A stretch of 32,204 nucleotides of DNA from a bacterium (GCA_028824415.1 JAPPDX010000081.1:1-32204); one strand, 5' to 3'. Positions 22,660 to 30,497 are shown, numbered from the stretch's first letter. Notes: generated by a model from the letters alone, not told the origin. Numbers and translations: made by a program.

Positions 22660-23720
22660 GATCCCAGGGCCAGCTCGATTCCCCCCGCGGGTACCGAGCT
22701 GGTGGTCTCGCCGATGACTGCGGCGGTGTGCCCGGCTGCGACGAGGGCGTCCAGGAGGTCACCGGCGACGCTGTGGTTGCACGCCAGGAGCAGGCCGCCG
22801 GAGGTCTGCGGGTCGGCCAGGATGTCCAGGAGTGCAGCGTCCTCCTCCGGCTCCCCGGCACGGACGCGGAGATGGCGCCGGATGGCGGCGACGTTCCGGC
22901 CGGTGCCACCGGGGACGTGCCCGGCGGCTGACAGTGTGTCGACCTCCGGCAGCAGCGGGACCTCGGCGACGTGGATGACCGCGCCGGTCCCGCTGGCCTC
23001 GCACATCTCCTGGAGATGGCCGAGCAGACCGAATCCGGTCACGTCGGTTGCAGCTGTGACCTCAGCCTCGACGGCCAGTGCCGACGCCGTGTCGTTGAGC
23101 CGGGTCATCTCCGCCACCGCGGCCGCCAGGGCGCCCTCCGGCAGGGCCGGGTCGCCGGGCGAGAGGCGTTTGTGCGCGGTCGTGATGATGCCGGTGCCCA
23201 GCGGCTTGGTGAGGATGAGATTCTGGCCCGGCTCGGCATCCCCGCAGCGCATCAGCCGGTCGGCTTGCACCTCGCCGGTCACCGCCTGGCCGTACACCGG
23301 CTCGGGTCCGTCGGTCGTGTGACCGCCGACCACCTGCCAACCGCCGTGGCGGGCCATCTCCGCACCACCACCGAGCACCGCGGCCAGCAGGTCCAGCGGC
23401 AGGCGACCCTGGGGCCACACGACGAGGTTGAGGGCGAACAGGGGACGCCCACCCATGGCGTAGACGTCGCTGGCGGCGTTGGCGGCGGCGATCCGGCCCC
23501 AGGTCTCCGCGTCGTCGACCACCGGCGGGAAGAAATCCACCGTCGACACGAGGGCGCGCCCGTCCGGCCGGCGCCACACAGCGGCGTCGTCGCCGGTGCC
23601 GATCAGCAGATCGGGGTGAGCGTGTGTTGGGAGCGAGCGCAGAACCTGCGCCAGGTCACCGGGACCGAGCTTGCCGGCTCAACCCGCGCCGTGGCTGTAC
23701 TGCGTCAGGCGGTAAGTCAT
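22656..23720 (-). CDS. selD: Selenide, water dikinase SelD; selenoprotein with in-frame TGA at Sec14
   Basis: Makes selenophosphate, the selenium donor for selenocysteine, from selenide and ATP. From ATG 23720 the product is 354 residues with one in-frame TGA at 23681-23679 (codon 14). The N-terminus reads QYSHGAG-U-AGKLGP, aligning with E. coli QYSHGAG-C-GCK, so TGA replaces catalytic Cys17, where some bacteria such as Haemophilus influenzae have Sec. The adjacent catalytic Lys is kept (Lys17); the second Cys of the motif is Gly. Downstream are GTGDDAAV, STVDFFPPVVDD, AASDVYAMGGRP, GGHTTDGPEP, ATDVTGFGLLGHL, PGGTGRN and DPQTSGGLL, all as in SelD. A SECIS-like hairpin follows the TGA. Reading from GTG 23579 would give a 307-residue protein lacking the active site. 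Confidence 0.92.
23650..23670 (-). promoter_or_regulatory. Bacterial SECIS element candidate in selD
   Basis: Numbering U of the UGA as 1, bases 12-14 (GCU) pair with 30-32 (GGC). One C/U mismatch follows, then 16-19 (GGUC) pair with 25-28 (GACC), leaving a five-base loop 20-24 (CCGGU). Loop G23 and U24 fall at the numbered positions of the two bases that bind SelB in the E. coli fdhF element. The lower stem is short, and an alternative pairing of the CCGG boxes at 5-8 and 20-23 exists. Confidence 0.7.
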
Positions 23721-23742
23721 GGGAGTGTCTTGTGTCGGGTCG

Positions 23743-23760
23743 CGGCGGGGAGTCCCGCCG
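23743..23760. terminator. Hairpin between mutM and selD
   Basis: CGGCGGG and CCCGCCG form a 7-bp stem with a four-base loop, 23 bases upstream of the selD ATG. With no T-tract it could be an mRNA-end structure for mutM or a 5' leader hairpin of selD. Confidence 0.4.
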
Positions 23761-23766
23761 GGGGAA

Positions 23767-23772
23767 AAGCTA
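23767..23772 (-). promoter_or_regulatory. Candidate -10 element of selD (TAGCTT)
   Basis: TAGCTT on the minus strand lies 46 bases before the selD ATG, in the 90-base gap after mutM. No clear -35 box and no strong Shine-Dalgarno sequence were found, so this is tentative. Confidence 0.3.
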
Positions 23773-23810
23773 CCCTCCGGCCGTCCGGTGGGCAGAGTCG
23801 TCGGCCCCCC

Positions 23811-24611
23811 TCAGCGCTGGCAGGCCGGGCAATAGGTGGTGGTGCGGGCGTCGACGGCGCGGCTGCGCAGCCCGTGGCCGCAGCGGCGGCAGGGCTCGCC
23901 TCGCCGGCCGTAGCAGTCCAGATGGGCGAAGTTGTCGCCGCCGGGTCCCAGCAGTGTGCGGTAGTCGCGGAATGTCGTGCCCCGGTGGGCGATGGCCTGC
24001 CGCAGCACCTCGCCGATGGCGGCGTGCAGGGCCGTGGCCTCGGCCCGGGAGATCCGACGCTTGGCGGGGTTGATGCCGGACCGCCACAGCGCCTCATCCG
24101 CGTAGATGTTGCCGAGACCCGCCACGGGCCGCTGGCTGAGCAACTGGGTCTTCACCTTCCGCCGGCTCTGCCGCAGAGCCGACCAGAGCCCCTCGGGGCT
24201 GAACCCCTCGCCCAGCGGTTCGGGGCCCAGCTGCGCCAGGGTGGGGATCGCGTCGTAGCAGCCCGCCCGGACGACCCGCACCCTCCCGAACCGGCGCACG
24301 TCGTGCAGCTCCAGCGCCGCCCCGTCGTCGAGGGCCCACCAGGCCCTCACGTAGTGGTCGCTGGGCGGATCGGCCGCGGCGAATTGCAGGCGACCCGTCA
24401 TACCCAGGTGCAACACCAGCTCGCGGCCGTCGCTCAGCGAGACGATCAGGTATTTGCCGCGGCGCACCACTGCGCCGACCGTCGTGCCGGTGACCTCACG
24501 CGCCGGGAGGAATTTCTCGCTCGGGTGGCCGGCGGCCTCGGTGATGGTGCGTCCGAGGAGCCGCGGTTGCAGCTGGCGGCGGATCGTCTCGACCTCGGGC
24601 AGCTCAGGCAC
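23811..24611 (-). CDS. mutM: Formamidopyrimidine-DNA glycosylase (Fpg/MutM)
   Basis: Base-excision repair enzyme that removes 8-oxoguanine and formamidopyrimidines and cuts the abasic site. The 266-residue protein begins PELPEVETIRRQL, with the catalytic N-terminal Pro and Glu after Met removal. It contains the conserved Lys in RRGKYLIVSL, LHLGMTGRL, the helix-two-turn-helix region VAGLGNIYADEALW with Asn, and a C-terminal zinc finger (four Cys: CRRCGHGL...YCPACQR). The expected zinc-finger Arg (RTTTYCP) is present, so it should be active. The start is GTG 24611, which lies 27 bases from the upstream nuclease stop. The two DNA-metabolism genes are probably one transcript; selD follows after 90 bases. 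Confidence 0.95.
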   Translation of the reverse strand: MPELPEVETIRRQLQPRLLGRTITEAAGHPSEKFLPAREVTGTTVGAVVRRGKYLIVSLSDGRELVLHLGMTGRLQFAAADPPSDHYVRAWWALDDGAALELHDVRRFGRVRVVRAGCYDAIPTLAQLGPEPLGEGFSPEGLWSALRQSRRKVKTQLLSQRPVAGLGNIYADEALWRSGINPAKRRISRAEATALHAAIGEVLRQAIAHRGTTFRDYRTLLGPGGDNFAHLDCYGRRGEPCRRCGHGLRSRAVDARTTTYCPACQR

Positions 24612-24638
24612 CGCGATCCCCGGCAGCGGAGGGTCCGG

Positions 24639-25544
24639 CTAGACGGCCTCGGCGAGGGCGGGGGCGTCCGGCCTGAGGGAACCGGCGAGGTGGCGGCGCT
24701 CGACCTCGGCGAGACCCTCTGGGCAGTGCCGGACGAAGGCGCACCAGCCGCACAGGGGACCGGGTTGCGGCGGGAAGTCGCCCGTCGCCGCACGCTCCTG
24801 AAGCTCCTCCCAGGTATCGGCGAGCCGGCGGGTGACCTCGGCGATTGCGTCGGCGGTGACGGTGACCTCGTCGATCCGCTGGCCCAGGTACATCAGCCGT
24901 GCCCGTGCCGGCGGCGTGCCGTGGATCTCGGCGAGGGCCGCGGCGTAGAGCAGCACCTGCTCGAGGCGCCCCTCGGCGAACCTGCGGCCGGGCGCCCGTC
25001 CCGACTTGTAGTCGCTGACGACGAGCCCGTCGGCGCCCTCCTCCACCCGGTCGATGTAGCCGACGAAGGGCACGCCGCCGATCTCCACTGATACTTCCGT
25101 CTCGGTGGCGACGATGTCGACCGTCTTGGGATCCTCCAGATCCCACAGTCCCTCGATGGCCCGCCAGGCCGTCCACTTGAAGTTGCGCACGCCATCGGCG
25201 TCGAGGTCCAGCGCCTCGAAGTCCTTCTCGGATTCGGTCTCGGCCCACACCTGCTTGGCGAGTGACTTGGCGCTCTCCAACGTGCGTTCGTCGGGGGCCA
25301 ACTCCAGCAACTCCTCGAGCACACGGTGGGCGAAGGTTCCCGCCACGGCGGCCTCGCCGGGCGGATCCGGCAGCCTGTCCACGTACCGGAACTTCCAGCG
25401 CTGCGGGCACTGACGGAACATGGAGGCGCTGGAAGGTGAGAGGTGACGGGGACGCACGCCGATGTCCACCACCGCCCCTGACTCGGGGACGGATTCTGTG
25501 CTGGCTCCGGTGCCGGGCTGGGTGCCGGCTTCTCTGGATTGCAT
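24639..25544 (-). CDS. RecB-family PD-(D/E)XK nuclease with Cys cluster
   Basis: The 301-residue predicted DNA nuclease resembles the C-terminal domain of AddB/RecB and Cas4-like proteins. The first cluster Cys is in MFRQCPQRWKFRYVD. A His in TFAHRVLEELLEL and the core acidic/lysine motif VGYIDRV...LVVSDYKSG (D-x(n)-D-Y-K) follow. A C-terminal CGWCAFVRHCPEG supplies three more Cys, together suggesting a 4Fe-4S cluster. There is no helicase domain. ATG 25544 is chosen because the preceding sequence contains a TAGAAC box seven bases upstream and no ribosome site, so the mRNA may be leaderless; a GTG at 25574 is also in frame. Single-gene RecB-like nucleases of this kind are common in actinobacteria near housekeeping genes, and no CRISPR is nearby. 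Confidence 0.85.
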   Translation of the reverse strand: MQSREAGTQPGTGASTESVPESGAVVDIGVRPRHLSPSSASMFRQCPQRWKFRYVDRLPDPPGEAAVAGTFAHRVLEELLELAPDERTLESAKSLAKQVWAETESEKDFEALDLDADGVRNFKWTAWRAIEGLWDLEDPKTVDIVATETEVSVEIGGVPFVGYIDRVEEGADGLVVSDYKSGRAPGRRFAEGRLEQVLLYAAALAEIHGTPPARARLMYLGQRIDEVTVTADAIAEVTRRLADTWEELQERAATGDFPPQPGPLCGWCAFVRHCPEGLAEVERRHLAGSLRPDAPALAEAV

Positions 25545-25679
25545 GTGTGTAGTTCTAGCACCTGCCTGCGACACCGGTCAGGCTCCAAGCCCTCGATCCC
25601 GGCATGCGGGCGGCCGTTCCGGCGCCGAGGCGGTCACGGCGGCGATCGCGCCGGGTGTGGCTGGGGGCAGACTGGAGGA

Positions 25680-26009
25680 ATGCCGTGGCTGGTGTCGGGA
25701 GACAGGGTCTTCGCGAGTGTGGAAGTGGCGGGCAGCGCCCGCCGGCGTGCGCGCGGGCTGCTGGGCCGCGACGGTGTGGACGGCGCGCTCTGGCTGCCGC
25801 GGACTCGCGCCGTGCACACCCTGGGGATGCGCTTCGCCGTCGACGTTGCCTACTGCGACGCCGACGGGCGGGTGCTGGCGATCGTCACGATGAGACCCTG
25901 GCGGCTGGGCCGGCCCCGGCTGCGGGCGCGCAGCGTCGTGGAGGCACAGGCGGGGAACATGCAGCGCTGGGAAATCACCGTCGGCACGACCCTCGAAGTG
26001 AAGGAGTAG
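25680..26009 (+). CDS. DUF192 family protein
   Basis: The 109-residue single-domain DUF192 (COG1430) protein has the core pattern ARRRARGLLGRDGVDGALWL, then TRAVHTLGMRFAVDVAYCD, VLAIVTMRPWRLGRPR and VVEAQAGNMQRW. Function of the family is not established. Many members have a signal peptide, but this one lacks any hydrophobic start and should be cytosolic. The ATG at 25680 is preceded almost directly by GGAGGA, which is closer than usual; GGGGGCAG is a further purine stretch. rsmI begins five bases after the stop, so the two are in one operon. Confidence 0.85.
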   Translation: MPWLVSGDRVFASVEVAGSARRRARGLLGRDGVDGALWLPRTRAVHTLGMRFAVDVAYCDADGRVLAIVTMRPWRLGRPRLRARSVVEAQAGNMQRWEITVGTTLEVKE

Positions 26010-26014
26010 CCGCG

Positions 26015-26860
26015 ATGCCCGGCGAACCGGCGCTCGTACTGGTCGCCACGCCGATCGGGAACATGGGCGATCTGTCGCCGCGCGCCGTGGAGGAACTGGC
26101 CACCTGCGACGTGATCGCCTGCGAGGACACGAGGCGGACCGGGCGCCTGCTGTCGCTCGCCGGGGTGTCACCGAAGGAGCTCGTGACGGTTAACGAGCAC
26201 ACCGAGGCCGAGGCGGCGCCGCAGTTGGCGGCGCGCATCAAGGCGGGGGAGCGGGTGGGTTTCGTCACCGACGCCGGCACGCCGGCGGTCGCCGACCCCG
26301 GCGAGCAACTCGTCCGGACCGCTGTGGAGGCAGGCTGCGCGTTGACGATCGTGCCCGGGCCGTCGGCTCCGCTGGCCGCGGTTGCCGTGAGCGGGCTGGC
26401 CGCCGGTCGATTCGTCTACGACGGCTTCCTGCCCCGTCGAGGGGCCGCCCGTGCCGGCCGACTGGCGGAACTGGCCGCCTCCGAACGGGCCGTGGTGCTG
26501 CTCGAGGCGCCGCACCGCTGTGCCCGCACCGCAACCGACCTCGCCGAGTCGTTCGGCTCGCAGCGACGTGTCGTGGCGGTGCGCGAACTCACGAAGCTGC
26601 ACGAGGAGATCTGGCGGGGCACGCTCGGGGAGTTGGCCGGCTGGGCGGAGGGGGGACTTCGTGGCGAGGTCGTCCTGGTGATCGAGGGGGCGCCCCCTCC
26701 GATCCCGCCGAGCGACGCTGCCATCGCCGCGGCCCTGGCCGAGGAGCGCGCCGCCGCGCCCGACTCCTCGGTCCGCGATCTCACCTCGGCCGTGGCCGGC
26801 CGCCTCGGTGTGAGCCGCCGGCACGTCTACGAGCAGGCCCGCAAACTCGGGCTGATCTGA
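26015..26860 (+). CDS. rsmI: 16S rRNA (cytidine(1402)-2'-O)-methyltransferase RsmI
   Basis: Methylates the 2'-OH of C1402 in the ribosomal decoding centre using SAM. The 281-residue tetrapyrrole-methylase-fold protein shows LVATPIGNMGDLSPRAVE, the CEDTRRTGRLL motif, VTDAGTPAVADPGEQLV, VPGPSAPLAAVAVSGL and FLPRRGAARAGRL. VLLEAPHRCARTATDL and GEVVLVIEG follow. The C-terminal extension (SSVRDLTSAVAGRLGVSRRHVYEQARKL) forms a small helical segment usual in the family. ATG 26015 has AAGGAG at 26001-26006 with an eight-base spacer, lying in the end of the DUF192 gene. It stands next to metG as in other actinobacteria. Confidence 0.94.
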   Translation: MPGEPALVLVATPIGNMGDLSPRAVEELATCDVIACEDTRRTGRLLSLAGVSPKELVTVNEHTEAEAAPQLAARIKAGERVGFVTDAGTPAVADPGEQLVRTAVEAGCALTIVPGPSAPLAAVAVSGLAAGRFVYDGFLPRRGAARAGRLAELAASERAVVLLEAPHRCARTATDLAESFGSQRRVVAVRELTKLHEEIWRGTLGELAGWAEGGLRGEVVLVIEGAPPPIPPSDAAIAAALAEERAAAPDSSVRDLTSAVAGRLGVSRRHVYEQARKLGLI

Positions 26861-26908
26861 CAGGCTGATCTGAGGGGCTGATCCGCCGGGCCGCGCGGCG
26901 GGCGCCGG

Positions 26909-26914
26909 TATCGT
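26909..26914 (+). promoter_or_regulatory. Candidate -10 element of a leaderless metG promoter (TATCGT)
   Basis: TATCGT is followed by GACGGC and then GTG 26921. Without a Shine-Dalgarno sequence, a transcript beginning at the GTG is likely. The arrangement copies that at 17895-17907. Confidence 0.45.
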
Positions 26915-26920
26915 GACGGC

Positions 26921-28429
26921 GTGGGCCGCTATTTCTACACGACCCCCATCTACTACGTGAACGACGTGCCCCACATGGGTCACGCCTACACGACGCTGAA
27001 CGGCGACGCCCTGGCCCGCTGGCGGCGCCTGCACGGCGACGAGGTCTTCTACCTCACCGGCACCGACGAGCACGGCCTGAAGGTGCAGCGCGCCGCCGAG
27101 CAGAACGGCCTCAGCCCCCAGGAGCAGGCCGACCGCACCAGCAAGCGCTTCAGAGAGGCGTGGGACCTGCTGGACATCGCCTACGACGATTTCATCCGCA
27201 CCACCGAGCCGCGGCACCACACGGCGGTCCAGACCCTCCTGGAACGCTGCTACGAGAACGGCTACGTCTACAAGGACACGTATCAGGGCGCCTACTGCGT
27301 GTCCTGCGAGGCCTACTACGCCGAGGCGGACCTCATCGACGGGAATTGCCCGATCCACGGATTCCCCGTCGAGCAGATGTCCGAGGACAACTACTTCTTC
27401 CGGCTCTCGGCGTTCCGGGACCGTCTCCTGGAGTGGTTCGAGGACGTGCCCGACAACATCACCCCCGAGCGCTACCGCAACGAAGCGAGGGCGCTGGTTC
27501 GGGGCGGGCTGGAGGACCTGTCGATCACCCGCACCTCCCTGCAGTGGGGAATCCCCGTTCCCTGGGACTCCAAGCACGTCTTCTACGTCTGGTACGACGC
27601 CCTCACCAACTACGCCACCGCGGCCGGCTACGGCACCGACGAGGACCGCTTCGCCACATGGTGGCCGGCGGTGCGGCACCTCTTGGGCAAGGACATCATC
27701 CGCTTCCACTGCGTGTACTGGCCGGCCATGCTGATGGCGGCCGGCGTTGAGCCGATGCCGCGCTTCCACGTGCACGGCTGGCTGCTCGTGAGCGGCGCCA
27801 AGATGGCCAAGACGAGCGTGGTGCAGATCGCGCCGCGCGACCTGGCCGACAGCATCGGCGTGGACGGCCTGCGCTACTCGGTGCTGCGCGACAACCCCTT
27901 CGGTCCCGACAGCGACTTCAGCTATGAGGCGCTCGTGCAGCGCTGCAACAGCGACCTCGCCAACGGCCTCGGCAACCTGCTGCAGCGGGTCACCACCATC
28001 GTCGCCCGCTCCGACGGCTCGGTCGGCACCGCGCCGGACCCCGGGAGCCCACTGGCCGCCACCGCCGCGTCGGCCTACGAGGCGACCGCGGCGGCATGGG
28101 CCCGGGTGCAGCCCTCGGTCGCTCTCGAGGAGACGTGGCGTCTCGTCCGGGAGACGAACGAGTACCTGCAGGACCGGCAACCGTGGAAGCTCGAGGCGGG
28201 CGCCGAACTGGACACGGTGCTCGGCGACGCCCTCGAGGCTCTGCGGATCGTCGCCGTCCTGGCGCATCCGGCGATCCCGCGGTCATGTGCGGAGGTCTGG
28301 CGCCGCATCGGGCTCGACGGCGACCCGGCGCAGGCGCGGCTGCCCGAGGCGGCGCGCTGGGGGCAGTATCCCGCCGGACGGACCGTCACCCTCGGCGATC
28401 CGCTGTTCCCCCGCGTGGCGGTCGACTGA
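26921..28429 (+). CDS. metG: Methionyl-tRNA synthetase
   Basis: Charges tRNA-Met. The 502-residue class Ia enzyme has the HIGH signature as HMGH (residues 18-21) after YTTPIYYVNDVP, and GTDEHGLKVQRAAE. A metal-binding knob CVSCEAYY...NCPIHG and VYWPAMLMAAG follow, then the KMSKS loop as KMAKT (Lys294 to Thr298). An anticodon-binding helical domain fills the rest. No C-terminal tRNA-binding (EMAP-like) domain is present, matching short actinobacterial forms. GTG 26921 is chosen because the protein then starts with the usual RYFYTTPIYY and the upstream TATCGT box fits a leaderless message. tatD follows after nine bases. Confidence 0.95.
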   Translation: MGRYFYTTPIYYVNDVPHMGHAYTTLNGDALARWRRLHGDEVFYLTGTDEHGLKVQRAAEQNGLSPQEQADRTSKRFREAWDLLDIAYDDFIRTTEPRHHTAVQTLLERCYENGYVYKDTYQGAYCVSCEAYYAEADLIDGNCPIHGFPVEQMSEDNYFFRLSAFRDRLLEWFEDVPDNITPERYRNEARALVRGGLEDLSITRTSLQWGIPVPWDSKHVFYVWYDALTNYATAAGYGTDEDRFATWWPAVRHLLGKDIIRFHCVYWPAMLMAAGVEPMPRFHVHGWLLVSGAKMAKTSVVQIAPRDLADSIGVDGLRYSVLRDNPFGPDSDFSYEALVQRCNSDLANGLGNLLQRVTTIVARSDGSVGTAPDPGSPLAATAASAYEATAAAWARVQPSVALEETWRLVRETNEYLQDRQPWKLEAGAELDTVLGDALEALRIVAVLAHPAIPRSCAEVWRRIGLDGDPAQARLPEAARWGQYPAGRTVTLGDPLFPRVAVD

Positions 28430-28438
28430 GGGGCGAGC

Positions 28439-29230
28439 GTGGGTGATGCCGCCCCGGCCGGCGCCCCGGCCGGACCCTGGATCGACACGCACTGCCACCT
28501 GAAGCTCGAGACGTGCGACAGCGAGGTGGCGAACGCCCGAGAGGCCGGCGTCGTGGCGCTGATCGCCATCGGGACCGACGTGGCCGACTCCCGGGAGGCT
28601 TTGGCGGTGGCGGGCCGCCATGGGAACGTCCGCGCCGCTGTCGGGGTGCACCCCCACGAGGCCGCCGGAGGCATCGACGGGCTCGACGACCTGCTCGGGC
28701 TGGAGAATGTCGTGGCCGTCGGCGAGTGCGGCCTGGACTACCACTACGACCACTCGCCCCGCCCGGAGCAGCGACGGGTCTTCGCCGCCCAGATCGCCCT
28801 GGCGCACGAGACGGCTCTGACGCTTGTGGTGCACAGCCGATCGGCATGGGACGACACATTCGCCATCCTGACCTCCGAAGGGGTCCCGGAGCGCACCGTC
28901 ATGCATTGTTTCACCGGAGGGGTGCCCGAGGCCGAGCGCGTCATGGACATCGGTGCGTACCTCTCCTTCAGCGGGATCGTGTCGTTCCCCAAGGCCTTCG
29001 AGGTGCACGAGGCGGCGGCGCGCTGTGCCGCCGACCGGCTGCTGGTGGAGACCGACGCCCCGTTGCTGGCACCGGTGCCGTTGCGGGGCAGACCCAACAG
29101 CCCCGCCAACGTTCCCCTCGTGGGGGCCGCGCTGGCTCGGGTCCGGGATAGCACGCCACAGGAGGTGGCGGACATCACGACCGCCAACGCCCGCCGGGCG
29201 TTCGGCCTGGAGACCCCCCAGGGCGGTTGA
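28439..29230 (+). CDS. tatD: TatD family metal-dependent deoxyribonuclease
   Basis: The 263-residue TIM-barrel metallohydrolase has the ligands expected for TatD: HxH in DTHCHL, Glu in VGECGLDYH, His in LVVHSR, His in MHCFTGG and Asp in VETDAPLL. The PNSPANVP segment near the C-terminus is also family-typical. TatD proteins act as 3'-5' exonucleases in DNA repair or degradation. GTG 28439 comes nine bases after the metG stop with GAGGGGCGA just upstream. A short Gly/Ala/Pro-rich start precedes the first barrel strand. It is part of the conserved metG-tatD-rpf-ksgA-ispE string. Confidence 0.93.
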   Translation: MGDAAPAGAPAGPWIDTHCHLKLETCDSEVANAREAGVVALIAIGTDVADSREALAVAGRHGNVRAAVGVHPHEAAGGIDGLDDLLGLENVVAVGECGLDYHYDHSPRPEQRRVFAAQIALAHETALTLVVHSRSAWDDTFAILTSEGVPERTVMHCFTGGVPEAERVMDIGAYLSFSGIVSFPKAFEVHEAAARCAADRLLVETDAPLLAPVPLRGRPNSPANVPLVGAALARVRDSTPQEVADITTANARRAFGLETPQGG

Positions 29231-29259
29231 GCCACTTCGTCGCCGAGGTCGATCCGTCC

Positions 29260-29265
29260 TAGCCT
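29260..29265 (+). promoter_or_regulatory. Candidate -10 element (TAGCCT) of the Rpf-like gene
   Basis: TAGCCT lies 48 bases before ATG 29314. It would give a leader of about 40 bases with GGGGGACGGAG before the start. The fit favours ATG 29314 over the GTG at 29269, which is only three bases from this box. Confidence 0.35.
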
Positions 29266-29313
29266 GCTGTGTCTGAGACGACCGACAGCACTCGCCGACG
29301 TTGGGGGACGGAG

Positions 29314-30483
29314 ATGACCGGGTGTACCGCGGTGGCCGCACGGCGCCGCCGGTCGCAGTTGATGAGCGCCCACATCGTGGGTGCGGTCGCGGCCGTGGTG
29401 GTGCTCGGTGCCGCTTGCAGCTCCGATGCCACCGAGCCCGCCGATGCGCCCCCCGCCCCCGGTACCTCGGAGGCCGCGGAGCCCTCTGCCGGCGCGGAGG
29501 CCACGCCGCCGGCCGGCGACTCCGCCGCTGCGGTGCCCCCGGAGATCCCACCCCGGCCTGCCACGACCGCCGCCGCTTCGCAGCAGCCCGCCGCTTCGCC
29601 CCGACCGCCGCCAGAACCGGCGCCGCGGCCCGCCCCCTCGCCGCGGCCGTCGGCTCAGCTCGACACCTCCGGGGCGCGGACCTTCCCGGGCCCGGAGGTC
29701 TGGGCGGCGCTCCGGCAGTGTCAGTCGCAGGGCGACTACGGGTTCGTCGACCCTTCCGGTCAGTACTTCGGGGCCTACCAGTTCACCGTGGCGACCTGGG
29801 ACCGACTGGCGAACCAGCGCTACAGCCACCTGCTGGGTGTCCTGCCGTCGCAGGCGGTTCCCGAGGACCAGGACCGCATGGCGTACTACCTCTGGATCGA
29901 GTCGGGCCATGCGCGCTGGCCAGCCTGCAGCCACGTCTTCACCGGCGAGATCCCGTCGACGGAGACCATTGCGAGCGGGTCGGACTCCGGGGAGCCTTCC
30001 GACGCCGCGGCGACCGCCGCGGAGCCCGTCGAGGACGAGCCCCTCGAGGGGACGCCGGGTGATGACGAGCTTGTCCCGATCTCGCCTCCCGGTGCCGATG
30101 CGGCGGAGTCCGACGAGACGGAGGTCACCGCCACGACGTCCTTCGTCGACCTCCCGGAACTGGACATAGACCCGGCCATCCAACCCGCCGTCCCCCCGGA
30201 CGTGCCGGGGTTCCCGACCGAGGAACAGTGGGAGGCACTGCGTCAGTGCGAGTCCAGCGGCAACTACGAGGCCTTCAGCCGCGCCGGCCCCTACTACGGC
30301 GCCTACCAATTCGATCAGCCGACCTGGGATTTCGTGGCCAGCCGCAACTACCCTCGATTGGCCGGCGTGGTGCCGTGGGATGCAACCCCGGAGGATCAGA
30401 CGCGCATGGCGTACCGGCTCTGGGAGGAGCGCGGGGACCAGCCGTGGCCCATCTGCGGCCGCCACCTGCGTCCCGGCGCCTGA
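29314..30483 (+). CDS. Rpf-like lipoprotein with two tandem transglycosylase-type domains
   Basis: Resuscitation-promoting-factor-like cell-wall lytic protein of 389 residues. A lipobox (LGAAC, Cys35) predicts an outward-facing lipoprotein. A Pro/Ala-rich linker follows, then Rpf-like domain 1 (130-205), an acidic linker, and Rpf-like domain 2 (306-381). Both domains show the W-x-A-L-R-Q-C start, GAYQF, TW, a Q/D-R-M-A-Y helix and a WP-x-C end with the cysteine pair. The catalytic Glu after the first Cys is present in domain 2 (QCESSGNY, Glu313) but is Gln in domain 1 (QCQSQGDY, Gln137, codon CAG). It sits where RpfB is in mycobacteria, without DUF348 or G5 domains. ATG 29314 is preferred by its GGGGGA site. 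Confidence 0.85.
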   Translation: MTGCTAVAARRRRSQLMSAHIVGAVAAVVVLGAACSSDATEPADAPPAPGTSEAAEPSAGAEATPPAGDSAAAVPPEIPPRPATTAAASQQPAASPRPPPEPAPRPAPSPRPSAQLDTSGARTFPGPEVWAALRQCQSQGDYGFVDPSGQYFGAYQFTVATWDRLANQRYSHLLGVLPSQAVPEDQDRMAYYLWIESGHARWPACSHVFTGEIPSTETIASGSDSGEPSDAAATAAEPVEDEPLEGTPGDDELVPISPPGADAAESDETEVTATTSFVDLPELDIDPAIQPAVPPDVPGFPTEEQWEALRQCESSGNYEAFSRAGPYYGAYQFDQPTWDFVASRNYPRLAGVVPWDATPEDQTRMAYRLWEERGDQPWPICGRHLRPGA

Positions 30484-30497
30484 ATGGAGTCCGCCCG

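Noticed and set aside
22656-23579. A 307-residue SelD starting at GTG 23579
   Set aside because: It lacks the catalytic loop and the GDDAAV segment. Both are present in the same frame upstream of the TGA, so the short form is an artefact of reading TGA as stop.
23679-23681. The TGA in selD as an inactivating mutation (pseudogene)
   Set aside because: It falls exactly at the catalytic Cys/Sec codon, the rest of the frame is intact and well conserved, and a SECIS-like hairpin follows.
23721-23810. A tRNA-Sec gene near selD
   Set aside because: The gap between mutM and selD is too short and shows no cloverleaf, only a 7-bp hairpin and a -10-like box. No tRNA was recognised elsewhere in the window.
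22971-25091. A 706-codon open frame on the plus strand
   Set aside because: It is antisense to selD, mutM and the nuclease gene, all of which have clear family motifs on the minus strand.
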